Shown here: in pieces, positions 31,944-38,510 of the stretch | How positions within the stretch are numbered: position 1 is the first letter of the stretch | How the letters are laid out: each line of letters starts with the position of its first letter | Origin: a virus | Length of the DNA stretch: 41,245 bases | IMG/VR virus record: IMGVR_UViG_3300022745_000072 | Span: 1-41,245 of that record | Reading direction: 5' to 3' (one strand) | Position numbers and translations under genes: made by a program | The notes under the pieces: generated by a model | What the model was told of the DNA's origin: nothing | What the model saw: only the letters and a program-made list of their open reading frames with translations | Database searches by the model: none

Positions 31944-32223
31944 GAATGCCCATCCCTTCGAGCACGTCAGCCGCGTCTTCTTTGCCCTTAGCCATACGGG
32001 CAGCGCTTTCGGCTTCAATATCGGCGCGAATTTCTTCCGCGGTGCGACGAACGCGAGTCGGCGGGGCGAATGGGCGCGCGGGTGGCGTGGGAGGACGGTT
32101 CGGGATCGGCGTGGCCATGGCAGGTTTGGCGGCAGGCTTCGAGCGCCCGAACACCATGAGTGCTAAAAATCCAAGGATCACCAGAATAAGGCTAGTGCGA
32201 AATGAAATAGTGACGCTGTTCAT
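31933..32223 (-). CDS. Membrane-anchored proline-rich protein (96 aa)
   Basis: An N-terminal membrane segment (TSLILVILGFLALMVFG, about 10-26) is followed by a Pro/Ala/Arg linker and a charged helix (RRTAEEIRADIEAESAARMA). Topology suggests an inner-membrane anchor with a cytoplasmic helix. It starts in an ATGA overlap at 32223-32220. An early role at the host membrane, for example exclusion or docking, is speculation. Confidence 0.6.
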   Translation of the reverse strand: MNSVTISFRTSLILVILGFLALMVFGRSKPAAKPAMATPIPNRPPTPPARPFAPPTRVRRTAEEIRADIEAESAARMAKGKEDAADVLEGMGIHVR

Positions 32224-32420
32224 AACGGCAACTCCGTAAAATCGAATTTGAAAAAATGAAGATCCCGCGCTTTGATCGAAGCCTCAGCCGCTTGGACGGC
32301 GATCATGTCTTGCATCCAAGCACAAGCGATCCACTCGGCGAGGTGAATAGCGACGTGCAAGTTATCCGTGCCGTGCATCAGGCGATAGATTCGCCACCAA
32401 TGGGCATACTTAGCTCGCAT
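32220..32420 (-). CDS. Hypothetical protein (66 aa)
   Basis: The start at 32420 (MRAKYAHWWRIYRLM) gives an 11-base overlap; an ATG at 32444 with GAAGGG upstream is also possible. Aromatic-rich helices (HVAIHLAEWIACAWMQDM) make up most of the protein. No family is recognised. Confidence 0.55.
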   Translation of the reverse strand: MRAKYAHWWRIYRLMHGTDNLHVAIHLAEWIACAWMQDMIAVQAAEASIKARDLHFFKFDFTELPL

Positions 32421-32649
32421 CGGCGGACTCTTCGTTGTTGGCATCCCGCCAACCCTTCAGATAGAGGTTGTAGAGCGTGTGGGCAGGGATGGCGAGTTGA
32501 TTCAGCTTCAAGTAGCCCTTAGGCGAATAGCCTGCCCAAAAAGCCTCTTGGCCGAGTTGATACCAAGCAGTTTGCGCTTTGGTCAGCGCGAAATCGGCAG
32601 ACGGCGGGCAAACGGGTGCGGGTTGGGGTGGACGATAAAAGACTTTCAT
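32410..32649 (-). CDS. Hypothetical protein (79 aa)
   Basis: Proline-rich N-terminus (YRPPQPAPVCPPSADF), then a helical region with a repeated Tyr-Gly pattern (EAFWAGYSPKGYLKL; LYNLYLKGWRDANNE). GAGG is placed upstream of the ATG. No function is visible. Confidence 0.55.
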   Translation of the reverse strand: MKVFYRPPQPAPVCPPSADFALTKAQTAWYQLGQEAFWAGYSPKGYLKLNQLAIPAHTLYNLYLKGWRDANNEESADAS

Positions 32650-32677
32650 GATAATATTTCCTCAGTTGTGATTGTTG

Positions 32678-32720
32678 GCCTCGCCGGGTGACTGCCCTAG
32701 CGAGGCTTTTTCTTTTGTTT
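32678..32720 (+). terminator. Intrinsic terminator for plus-strand transcripts
   Basis: GCCTCGC (32678-32684) pairs with GCGAGGC (32700-32706), with an inner GGG/CCC stem and TGACTG loop, followed by TTTTTCTTTTGTTT. This is a strong rho-independent terminator for rightward transcription, yet the nearest genes are all leftward. It lies in a 74-base gap. On the minus strand the same hairpin lacks a U-run, so early transcription should pass. Confidence 0.7.
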
Positions 32721-32723
32721 CAG

Positions 32724-33713
32724 CTAGACGAGCGGTTCGTCAGGGTTAACGATTACGGCTTCCTCGACCTGCCGATCGGGAATGTGGGCGAAAGGATCGA
32801 CCTGCGCGGGGATCTGGAGCGACTGAGCAGGAGCGCTCAAAGACAAGCTGCGAACGCGTGCCACATAGGCGATCTGATCTGCACTCCATTGAGCGGATAG
32901 CAGCTCCAATTGCGCCAAGGTATCGGCATCCATATTGACCGGCTTCAGGGTATCCATCTTGGCACCTAGCGCCCGGCCTTGCTTTTTCTCTTGCTTGGTG
33001 GAGAACAGCTTCACAGCAAACTGAAAAGGCTGTAAGCCTCGCGCCTTAGCGGTGCCCGCATCCCGATACAGCAGCTTGCCAGCGGTTTCGGCAGAACGCT
33101 TGAAATAAGCGTCAAAGCTCATGAAACCGTCTTCGGTCTGAATGGCAAAGCCGACTTTGACTGCGTAAGCGCATGGGGGAGGAATGCGCCCGCCCTTGCT
33201 ATCCGTGCTCCAATCGGCAAGAGGGCACACGGGTACTGTGCGGCCCTTGGCATTCTTCCCAACGCAGAAAGGCGCAGGTGCAGCCCCTTTTTCGACGTAC
33301 TCAGGATCGGGGCGCTTGGCATTTGCGCTCTTGCAATCGGGCTTGCCGTCTCCGCTACCATACGGAGAGCTGAAATAAGCGCGGGTTTCGGTCACACCCA
33401 GTAAGAAAGCCTCTTCCACCTGTTCACCGAGAATGAGCGTTTCCGATTCCTTAACGCCCTTGCCGTTTTCCTCGTCCAGCGCAAAATTGCTTTTGAGCAA
33501 GAACAGCGTGCCGGTGGGTTGATTGGGGCAGCGTTCATCTTCGCTGTTCTGGGTCACGGCCAATCGCCAGCGACGCTCCCCGCCACCCATGCCATCGAGG
33601 GTGAGACCTTCGTCACCCAATGGGGTGATCGTTTCCTGCATTCCGGTTTCGGGATTGGTGAACACGATCGCCATCAGGTCGTCGTCTTGTTCAGTCTGCT
33701 TCATGATTTCCAT
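32724..33713 (-). CDS. Putative ssDNA-binding-like protein with Cys cluster (329 aa)
   Basis: The protein shows an N-terminal beta-rich half (LFLLKSNFALDEENG; YFSSPYGSGDGKPDCKSANA) and four spaced cysteines (PDCKS, FCVGKNAKG, VCPLADW, PPCAYAVK) before a FQFAVKLFSTKQEKKQG strand. The pattern resembles a phage family thought to be OB-fold single-stranded-DNA-binding proteins with a zinc site. I cannot confirm this. Its C-terminus is acidic (EEAVIVNPDEPLV), like many SSBs. It lies upstream of replication genes in the early operon. Confidence 0.6.
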   Translation of the reverse strand: MEIMKQTEQDDDLMAIVFTNPETGMQETITPLGDEGLTLDGMGGGERRWRLAVTQNSEDERCPNQPTGTLFLLKSNFALDEENGKGVKESETLILGEQVEEAFLLGVTETRAYFSSPYGSGDGKPDCKSANAKRPDPEYVEKGAAPAPFCVGKNAKGRTVPVCPLADWSTDSKGGRIPPPCAYAVKVGFAIQTEDGFMSFDAYFKRSAETAGKLLYRDAGTAKARGLQPFQFAVKLFSTKQEKKQGRALGAKMDTLKPVNMDADTLAQLELLSAQWSADQIAYVARVRSLSLSAPAQSLQIPAQVDPFAHIPDRQVEEAVIVNPDEPLV

Positions 33714-33717
33714 CGGA

Positions 33718-34020
33718 TTAGTCTTTCTTAGGTAGTTCGAACGGATAGAGATTCTTGTTGAGCGGAACTTCGCTAATTACCCACCAGAAATCGGCGTCAC
33801 TGCGTGAGTTGTAGGTAACCTGTTCACCCGGATTCAGCACGATCTTTTCCCATGTGAGCGCGGGTAACGGTCGCGTGTATTCAAAAACGGGGTGAAGATC
33901 TGCGGCAGTCGCTTTAGCCGCTTCTAGCGTGTCATGAACAGCGAATACGGTGCTGAGTTCGTAGTAACCGTTCATGTTGCCTCGAACTGAGCAATGACGT
34001 TCGACAACATAGAGATTCAT
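33718..34020 (-). CDS. Hypothetical protein (100 aa)
   Basis: A compact alpha/beta protein (YVVERHCSVRGNMNGYYELS; VFAVHDTLEAAKATAADLH). It is coupled upstream by an ATGA overlap and ends 4 bases before the SSB-like gene. No recognised domain. Confidence 0.58.
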   Translation of the reverse strand: MNLYVVERHCSVRGNMNGYYELSTVFAVHDTLEAAKATAADLHPVFEYTRPLPALTWEKIVLNPGEQVTYNSRSDADFWWVISEVPLNKNLYPFELPKKD

Positions 34021-34541
34021 GATTTGCTCCCAGTAGCAGCTTCGAGTTGCGCGGTAAGCTTGTCGGCTTCAAAGTGGTTCTTATGAAGCATCAGAGTGCG
34101 TAGAGCGGCTTCGCGTTCGTCGCTAAGAGTGGCGAACAAGTCATCAGTGAGAGTCACCTTATCGATTGCGGTTTCACGTTCGGCTTCGTTGGAAGCACAG
34201 CGCATTCCGTCTTCGGCCTTCTTGCCGGGAAAAATAGGAGTCGTGTAGGCTTGGATCGTGAGTTCCACCTTACGCAACAACCACTTGCGATTGATGGCAT
34301 CGAATTCTTTTTGGGCTTCGGCGATTCGGAAAGGTAGATCAAGCAGCACCTTGATCAGTTCGATGTGTGACTCAGTGACTTTCTTCTGACTAGCGGGTTC
34401 CGTCCAACGGTACGGCGTTTCAGTCGTGGCTGGTTCCGGCTTGACTTCTGCAGGCTTGGCAGCCGCTTCAGTGACCTTGACTTCGTTCGGCTTCGGCGTG
34501 AGCGGCTTGAGTTTGACTTGAGTTTGAATTTGATCGACCAT
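34017..34541 (-). CDS. Hypothetical protein (174 aa)
   Basis: A low-complexity Lys/Pro/Ala/Glu N-terminus (residues 1-45) precedes a helical domain (ESHIELIKVLLDLPFRIAEA; EREAALRTLMLHKNHFEADK). AAAAGG lies before the ATG. No family is recognised. Confidence 0.6.
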   Translation of the reverse strand: MVDQIQTQVKLKPLTPKPNEVKVTEAAAKPAEVKPEPATTETPYRWTEPASQKKVTESHIELIKVLLDLPFRIAEAQKEFDAINRKWLLRKVELTIQAYTTPIFPGKKAEDGMRCASNEAERETAIDKVTLTDDLFATLSDEREAALRTLMLHKNHFEADKLTAQLEAATGSKS

Positions 34542-34569
34542 GATTAACCTTTTGTCCCTAGAATGAGAA

Positions 34570-34596
34570 GGCGCGGATAGGGAGAGTCACCGCGCC
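34570..34596 (-). terminator. Weak terminator-like hairpin
   Basis: GGCGCGG (34570-34576) and CCGCGCC (34590-34596) form a perfect 7-bp GC stem with a 13-base loop. On the minus strand it is followed by TTCTCATTCT, a poor T-tract. It lies in a 91-base gap between early genes and may reduce rather than stop transcription. Confidence 0.45.
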
Positions 34597-34632
34597 CTGT
34601 GATTAGGTGAGCCTTGCGCCCGGCTCTATAGC

Positions 34633-34914
34633 TTATTTACGGTAGCGGTTGCGGTCCTCAACCGAGGGTGATCCACCCTGCTCTGGTGATGTTGTCCGCT
34701 CTGTACATCTGCTCCCAGAACCATCACCAGAGCACGACTGACCACTCAGCACCGCTCTCACGATGCCCTTGCGCCCCGCGAGAAGCTGTTGCAAATCGGC
34801 CTGTTCAGCCGGGGTCAGGTTGAACAGGTCACGTACGATGCGCTTGTCTCCGCAACTTACGGAGACCGAGACTTTCCGCGCCGCCCGTTGGCTCTTGGTT
34901 AGCGGGCGGGTCAT
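34633..34914 (-). CDS. Basic hypothetical protein (93 aa)
   Basis: Begins MTRPLTKSQRAARKVSVSV and has a helical segment (FNLTPAEQADLQQLLAG). The serine- and arginine-rich C-terminus looks disordered. It overlaps the upstream gene by ATGA. No recognised function; the last part may be weakly conserved. Confidence 0.55.
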   Translation of the reverse strand: MTRPLTKSQRAARKVSVSVSCGDKRIVRDLFNLTPAEQADLQQLLAGRKGIVRAVLSGQSCSGDGSGSRCTERTTSPEQGGSPSVEDRNRYRK

Positions 34915-35108
34915 TTCTGATCTCCTTGCAACGGGACAAAAGGAACGACTTCAGTGTTTGCAAATCCGCAGTGATCGCATTGGTAAGTCACCATTCGCGT
35001 AAACTGAACAATCTTGATTGCGCGGAAAGTCTTATGACCGCATACGCCGCAATGCTTGACCGCTAGAAATTTCGCCTTGCCGTAGAAGTTGTGATTCGCA
35101 GTGGTCAT
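34911..35108 (-). CDS. Zinc-ribbon protein (65 aa)
   Basis: CGVCGHKTF and CDHCGFAN pairs are 25 residues apart, separated by a beta strand (IVQFTRMVTYQ), the standard zinc-ribbon plan. The start at 35108 overlaps the upstream stop as ATGA. Function unknown. Confidence 0.62.
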   Translation of the reverse strand: MTTANHNFYGKAKFLAVKHCGVCGHKTFRAIKIVQFTRMVTYQCDHCGFANTEVVPFVPLQGDQK

Positions 35109-35260
35109 TGCAACACCTTCACATCCGCCACACGCGCCACCTTGATCTCGCCACTCTCAGCGCGGATAACGAGCAAGCCTTTTCGCGTTGCCACCACCAC
35201 GCCCTGCCAGCCATGGACGGTGTGCTTCACCTTCAGGTTGAGCCATGTAATGACGGTCAT
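35105..35260 (-). CDS. Small beta-barrel-like protein (51 aa)
   Basis: This frame was too short for the usual filter. It opens MTVITWLNLKVKHTVHGWQG, continues VVVATRKGLLVIRAESGEIK and ends VADVKVLQ. Alternating hydrophobic strands suggest an SH3/KOW-like barrel. Both ends overlap neighbours by four bases (ATGA), strong support for a real gene. Confidence 0.62.
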   Translation of the reverse strand: MTVITWLNLKVKHTVHGWQGVVVATRKGLLVIRAESGEIKVARVADVKVLQ

Positions 35261-35424
35261 TTGCGCACCGCTTCCAGCCGCTTCACTTCGGCATAGCCCT
35301 GCTGTAATTCCAAGTCGCCTTGGGTGAAATAGGTGATGCCTGCTACCCGCTTCTTTAACTCAAGGTCAAGCGCCTTGTTGGCAAGCTGACGGCGCAATTC
35401 GTTGGCGCGTTGTTGGGCGGTCAT
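35257..35424 (-). CDS. Small helical protein (55 aa)
   Basis: Helical throughout: MTAQQRANELRRQLANKALD, a short loop GITYFTQGDLELQQ, then AEVKRLEAVRK. Its start shares a base with the RHH gene stop (TAATG), and its stop overlaps the next ATG. Missed by length filters. Function unknown. Confidence 0.6.
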   Translation of the reverse strand: MTAQQRANELRRQLANKALDLELKKRVAGITYFTQGDLELQQGYAEVKRLEAVRK

Positions 35425-35648
35425 TACTTCTTGCTCGCTTTCTTGGATTGTGTCTGTTCCGATTGTCCCTTCTGTGGGACACTCAAGGCAGCAAAACGAG
35501 CCGATAGGTCGGTCATTTCTTCGCCGTAAGTGGCTTGAAGGGCTTCAACGACTAATTGTGAGCGGCTCTTCTTTCGGGTGTATCCTAGAAGAGCCAACCC
35601 TTCGATCATTTCTTCGGGAATTGTAAAAGCGGTTGTTGCTCTGGTCAT
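35424..35648 (-). CDS. Ribbon-helix-helix DNA-binding protein (74 aa)
   Basis: I choose the ATG at 35648 because AAGGGA is five bases upstream; one at 35669 has no site. MTRATTAFTIPEEMIEGLAL matches the strand and first helix of RHH (Arc/MetJ-type) proteins, and KSRSQLVVEALQATYGEEM the second helix. A Ser/Gln/Lys-rich tail follows. It is the first gene of the leftward early operon, the place of a Cro-like regulator, so it may control the divergent promoters just upstream. Confidence 0.7.
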   Translation of the reverse strand: MTRATTAFTIPEEMIEGLALLGYTRKKSRSQLVVEALQATYGEEMTDLSARFAALSVPQKGQSEQTQSKKASKK

Positions 35649-35682
35649 GTTGTCCCTTGCGTGTTCCATTTGTAACTTATAA

Positions 35683-35710
35683 GAGACATTATAGACCCTT
35701 TATCTATAAT
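35683..35710 (+). promoter_or_regulatory. Rightward promoter of the repressor gene
   Basis: GAGACA (35683-35688), 16-base spacer, TATAAT (35705-35710). The -10 is perfect and the -35 matches 4 of 6. It lies inside the palindrome shared with the leftward promoter, so binding there should shut off both. The repressor ATG is at 35734. Confidence 0.6.
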
Positions 35711-35713
35711 GTC
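35685..35713. promoter_or_regulatory. Operator: perfect 11-bp inverted repeat
   Basis: GACATTATAGA (35685-35695) and TCTATAATGTC (35703-35713) are perfect inverted halves with a 7-base spacer (CCCTTTA). Each half contains a -10 box for one direction. A dimeric regulator, either the XRE repressor or the RHH protein on either side, could control both divergent promoters at this one site. Confidence 0.8.
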
Positions 35714-35715
35714 AA
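35688..35715 (-). promoter_or_regulatory. Leftward early promoter (consensus)
   Basis: On the minus strand TTGACA (35715-35710), 16-base spacer and TATAAT (35693-35688) are both perfect consensus. It would start near 35681 and read into the RHH gene and the early operon. It is the best promoter in the window. Confidence 0.85.
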
Positions 35716-35733
35716 GTATATTTGAGGTACAAA

Positions 35734-36090
35734 ATGAAAACTGGTCGAAGGCGTGATCCGGTGGAAGCATTCCAGCGTTGGTTGCTAGATGAAATTCATA
35801 AGCGGGATATGAGCTTTCGACAATTCGCTGAGTTCGTCGGGGTGGGACATTCTACGGTAGCGCGTGCCTTAGATAGCACAAACGCCCCAGCCCCATCTAT
35901 CGAATTCATTTTGAAGCTATCGAACGCGACCGGAGTAAAAGCGATTACGCTTATCGGTTTGGCTTACCCAGAGGTGGCAGCGCAGGAAGCGATCCCCGTT
36001 ACAACGGAATTACTTGCTCAGCGTATCGAACAATTGCCGGAGAATATCAAGACAGCTATCATGGCTCTTGTCAGCCAGCGAATCGGCTAA
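35734..36090 (+). CDS. XRE-family repressor (CI-like)
   Basis: The 118-residue protein has a helix-turn-helix of the XRE type (MSFRQFAEFVGVGHSTVARAL, residues about 29-49) and helices following it. The C-terminus (ELLAQRIEQLPENIKTAIMA) is a probable dimerisation helix. There is no peptidase domain, so self-cleavage like lambda CI is not expected. ATG has GAGGT 6 bases upstream. It is divergent from the early operon and probably holds lysogeny. Confidence 0.78.
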   Translation: MKTGRRRDPVEAFQRWLLDEIHKRDMSFRQFAEFVGVGHSTVARALDSTNAPAPSIEFILKLSNATGVKAITLIGLAYPEVAAQEAIPVTTELLAQRIEQLPENIKTAIMALVSQRIG

Positions 36091-36174
36091 TAACGGGTTA
36101 TTCAATAACATATCCACTATCCTATAAATAACTTGTTTATCTTCGTCGTTCAGTGCTTCAATGGCATCACTCAT
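36010..36174 (-). CDS. Small protein convergent with and antisense to the repressor (54 aa)
   Basis: A short frame missed by length filters starts at 36174 with GAGGA about five bases upstream and a -10 TATAAT at 36204-36199. It ends inside the last 81 bases of the repressor gene. It encodes MSDAIEALNDEDKQVIYRIV, DMLLNN and a second helix. The helix pattern resembles the repressor's own C-terminal tail (IEQLPENIKTAIMALVSQRI). Interference with the repressor, by antisense RNA or by peptide pairing, is a hypothesis. Confidence 0.5.
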   Translation of the reverse strand: MSDAIEALNDEDKQVIYRIVDMLLNNPLLADSLADKSHDSCLDILRQLFDTLSK

Positions 36175-36198
36175 ATATCCTCACTTCTACTTCAGAAT

Positions 36199-36218
36199 AT
36201 TATAGAACGTTGGTTCTA
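36199..36218 (-). promoter_or_regulatory. Candidate promoter and operator of the antisense mini-gene
   Basis: TATAAT reads leftward at 36204-36199. Overlapping it, TAGAAC (36203-36208) and GTTCTA (36213-36218) form a perfect inverted repeat with a 4-base spacer. No good -35 is visible. The region 36219-36303 holds only the upstream sequence of the cargo gene. Confidence 0.45.
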
Positions 36219-36303
36219 ACAAGATTGGTTAGCGTAGAGAATTGGTTATATGTTGGGTTGGGCGAAATAGTGCTACCATAAATATAAATGAGGTGAAAAA
36301 CAA

Positions 36304-36810
36304 ATGAAAAAACTATTCTATGCGTTTTTAGGTGTGTTGTGCGTGGTAGCGGTGATAATGGTATTGCATACCGTGAATAACTTACCTGATTCAGCATCGG
36401 CAGGTGCCAGTGCTCCACAACCGCAAGCGCAAGCTAAACAGCCTCAAATATTGCCGACTGCTAGCTTTAATTGGGATGGCAAGGCGATCACCGCATCAGG
36501 TATCGGCGATGCCTCATTTGATTGGATTATAGGCATGACAGACGGGACTTATAAAACCGTAGTGCAATTATCCACAGACCCAACGGGACGAACAAATACA
36601 AATTATTTTCACGCCAAGCTGATTCCGGTAGGGGACACCCAGAATTGCTTAGAGCAAGCGCTTATATTTGAGGATGTGGTAGGGCGTAATGAAGTAAGTT
36701 CCGTCCAACGGTTTCAAATATTCGGCGGGGTATCTAGCTGTAGAATGGTGATGCAAGTAAGCTTGACACGTCCGTTAGCATGGCGTTTGGTTACTACAGC
36801 CCTTAAATGA
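36304..36810 (+). CDS. Membrane-anchored extracytoplasmic protein (168 aa)
   Basis: Residues 5-22 form a signal anchor (FYAFLGVLCVVAVIMVLH), then a Ser/Ala/Gln/Pro linker and a beta-rich domain with two cysteines near the end (QNCLEQAL; SSCRMVMQVSL). It lies between repressor and integrase and can be expressed in the lysogen. GAGGTG precedes the ATG, and an extended -10 (TGCTACCAT, 36271-36279) may be its promoter. Superinfection exclusion or another conversion function is plausible by context. Confidence 0.62.
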   Translation: MKKLFYAFLGVLCVVAVIMVLHTVNNLPDSASAGASAPQPQAQAKQPQILPTASFNWDGKAITASGIGDASFDWIIGMTDGTYKTVVQLSTDPTGRTNTNYFHAKLIPVGDTQNCLEQALIFEDVVGRNEVSSVQRFQIFGGVSSCRMVMQVSLTRPLAWRLVTTALK

Positions 36811-38381
36811 CCCGCGCTGTTATCTGGTGTGCCGTTAGCGATCCTCAGCAAGCCGAAGAGGGGAAAGAGTCGCTCCCTTCTCAAGAGGCTGACGGCCTTC
36901 GCGCGGCAGCCCTGCTCGGTCTGGATGTGGTGGCAGTATTGAAAGTCCCCGGCTTTAGTCGCGAGTACCTAACCGCCCAAGAATGCGCAGACGACATGAG
37001 CGCAGCTGGCTACACCGCCATGCAGGATTTGCTCAACCTGATGAATCGGCGCGGCTTCGATGTATTGATCTGCCGAGATGCCGATCGGTTTGGGCGCACG
37101 CAGTCGCTCATCTCCTACATCACCGAATACATAGTCAGGGTGATGGGCGCTCGAATATTCACGACAAGTCGCGGCCAGTGGGTGGACGGTACCAACTTTC
37201 GCATGTGGGCAGCCATGAGCGGCTTTGCTGCTGCACAAGAGCTGGACACGTTTCGCGCAAGGCGTGCCATTGGTATGAAAAGCCGGATTGAACGCGGCTT
37301 GCCTGCTTCGAATGTGCCGTTCTCCCACACCTATTTACGCGATGAAAAAGGCAACCCATTGGCGCTTATTCTCAACCCGATTCACACGCGCTTGTGGGAT
37401 GATTTGTTCACGCTCTTTGTAGAGCAACGCACGCCTTATAACAAGCTCTCCCGTGCCCTCTACGAGCAATACGGGCACGTCAACCCCGCTACGGGTAAGC
37501 GCTGGTCAGCCCACACGCTCCCCTATATGCTGCACAATCCTTTCTTTTGGGGGCACAGTGCCGCCGATTTCCGCAAGGCAGACAAGCACATCAGCACGCG
37601 CGGCAAGTGGGCTTACGATGAGAGTGAGCCACCCCCGGCAGGCATTCGCATCTATCGCAACAAGCACGCGCCCGTGTACAGCGGCGAACGAGCCGAACGG
37701 ATGAAAGCAGAACTCGATCGGCGTAATCGCCTTACCGGGTCAGCCTCCCCGCGTTCGATTAATCCGTATGTGGGCTTGGTGTTTTGCGGGGTGTGTGGCT
37801 TCCGTATGGCTTTCACGCGCTCCCAAACGGGCAAGCACACCTACATCTATTATCGATGCAGCACGAAGGATCGCGATACAGTCAAGTCGGATCTGCCGAT
37901 GTGCCGCAATGGCAAGCTCTCCATTCGCCGACTCAACGAAGGTGTCCAAGCATTTCTGCAAGCCGTGTTTGCCGATGAATCAATTCTCACGCCTGCTGAG
38001 AACAGAAGCCATGCGCAACACATCGAAGCAATGGAAAGCGAGGCAGCAGACTTAGCCGAACAACTCACCAGCATGATCCATGAGCAAACCCTGCGCAAAG
38101 GCTCAGCGCGTGCCTTCTATGCCACGCAAATCGACCAGATGGGCGAACGCTTGGACATTGTTGAATCGGCGCTCAGCAGGGCACGCCGTGAGCAAAGCGC
38201 ATCGAGTGCGCAAAGCCAAGCGAGGAAAGCGAAAATAAAAAGCCTTAAGGGGCAAACGGTGGAGGCAATCATGGATCTGATCGAAACTGACCCAAGCCAA
38301 TTTAATCAACTGCTTTCAATTCTGATCAAGCGCATCACCTACATACGCGACGGCGATCCCGATCTGACTATTGAAGTTTGA
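36807..38381 (+). CDS. int: Large serine recombinase (integrase)
   Basis: The 524-residue enzyme shows a resolvase domain with S11 (WCAVSDPQQ), ESLPSQ, and DADRFGRTQS holding R94 and R97. A recombinase domain follows, then a zinc ribbon (C327, C330, C351, C366) and a long coiled coil from about 390. The position corresponding to resolvase Arg8 (normally R in Y-x-R-x-S) is A9. It starts in an ATGA overlap with the cargo gene. Serine integrases join attP and attB. Confidence 0.88.
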   Translation: MTRAVIWCAVSDPQQAEEGKESLPSQEADGLRAAALLGLDVVAVLKVPGFSREYLTAQECADDMSAAGYTAMQDLLNLMNRRGFDVLICRDADRFGRTQSLISYITEYIVRVMGARIFTTSRGQWVDGTNFRMWAAMSGFAAAQELDTFRARRAIGMKSRIERGLPASNVPFSHTYLRDEKGNPLALILNPIHTRLWDDLFTLFVEQRTPYNKLSRALYEQYGHVNPATGKRWSAHTLPYMLHNPFFWGHSAADFRKADKHISTRGKWAYDESEPPPAGIRIYRNKHAPVYSGERAERMKAELDRRNRLTGSASPRSINPYVGLVFCGVCGFRMAFTRSQTGKHTYIYYRCSTKDRDTVKSDLPMCRNGKLSIRRLNEGVQAFLQAVFADESILTPAENRSHAQHIEAMESEAADLAEQLTSMIHEQTLRKGSARAFYATQIDQMGERLDIVESALSRARREQSASSAQSQARKAKIKSLKGQTVEAIMDLIETDPSQFNQLLSILIKRITYIRDGDPDLTIEV

Positions 38382-38418
38382 CTTGTATCTGACGCCTTAC
38401 AAGGTGTTGGATACAAGT
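38381..38418. other. Candidate attP: 38-bp palindrome at the integrase stop
   Basis: Centred at 38399.5, the outer arms ACTTGTATC (38381-38389) and GATACAAGT (38410-38418) pair perfectly. The inner arms (ACGCCTT with AAGGTGT, 38392-38407) pair with G-T wobbles and a two-base centre AC. Serine-integrase attP sites are about 50 bp imperfect palindromes usually beside int. As RNA it would form a hairpin without a T-tract, so terminator function is less likely. Confidence 0.55.
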
Positions 38419-38441
38419 CGAAACGAGTTTCATAAAAGCCC

Positions 38442-38493
38442 TTGACATTACCGAATTCGGTATTAAAATGTAATCATAGTACGAAATTCAGTA
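38442..38493 (+). promoter_or_regulatory. Consensus-like promoter with twin operators
   Basis: TTGACA (38442-38447), 16-base spacer and TAAAAT (38464-38469). The spacer holds the perfect 14-bp palindrome TACCGAATTCGGTA (38449-38462). A related site TACGAAATTCAGTA (38480-38493, 11 of 14 matching) lies just after the predicted start point; centres are 31 bp apart. It drives the gene at 38511. Confidence 0.75.
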
Positions 38494-38510
38494 AACAAGG
38501 ACTAACAAAC

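Noticed and set aside
38381-38418. Intrinsic terminator of the integrase gene
   Set aside because: The hairpin is long but followed by CGAAACGAG, not a T-run; the palindrome fits an att site better.
38442-38510. Upstream-extended start for the gene at 38511
   Set aside because: The added 23 codons would be encoded by the promoter and operators themselves, before the predicted transcription start.
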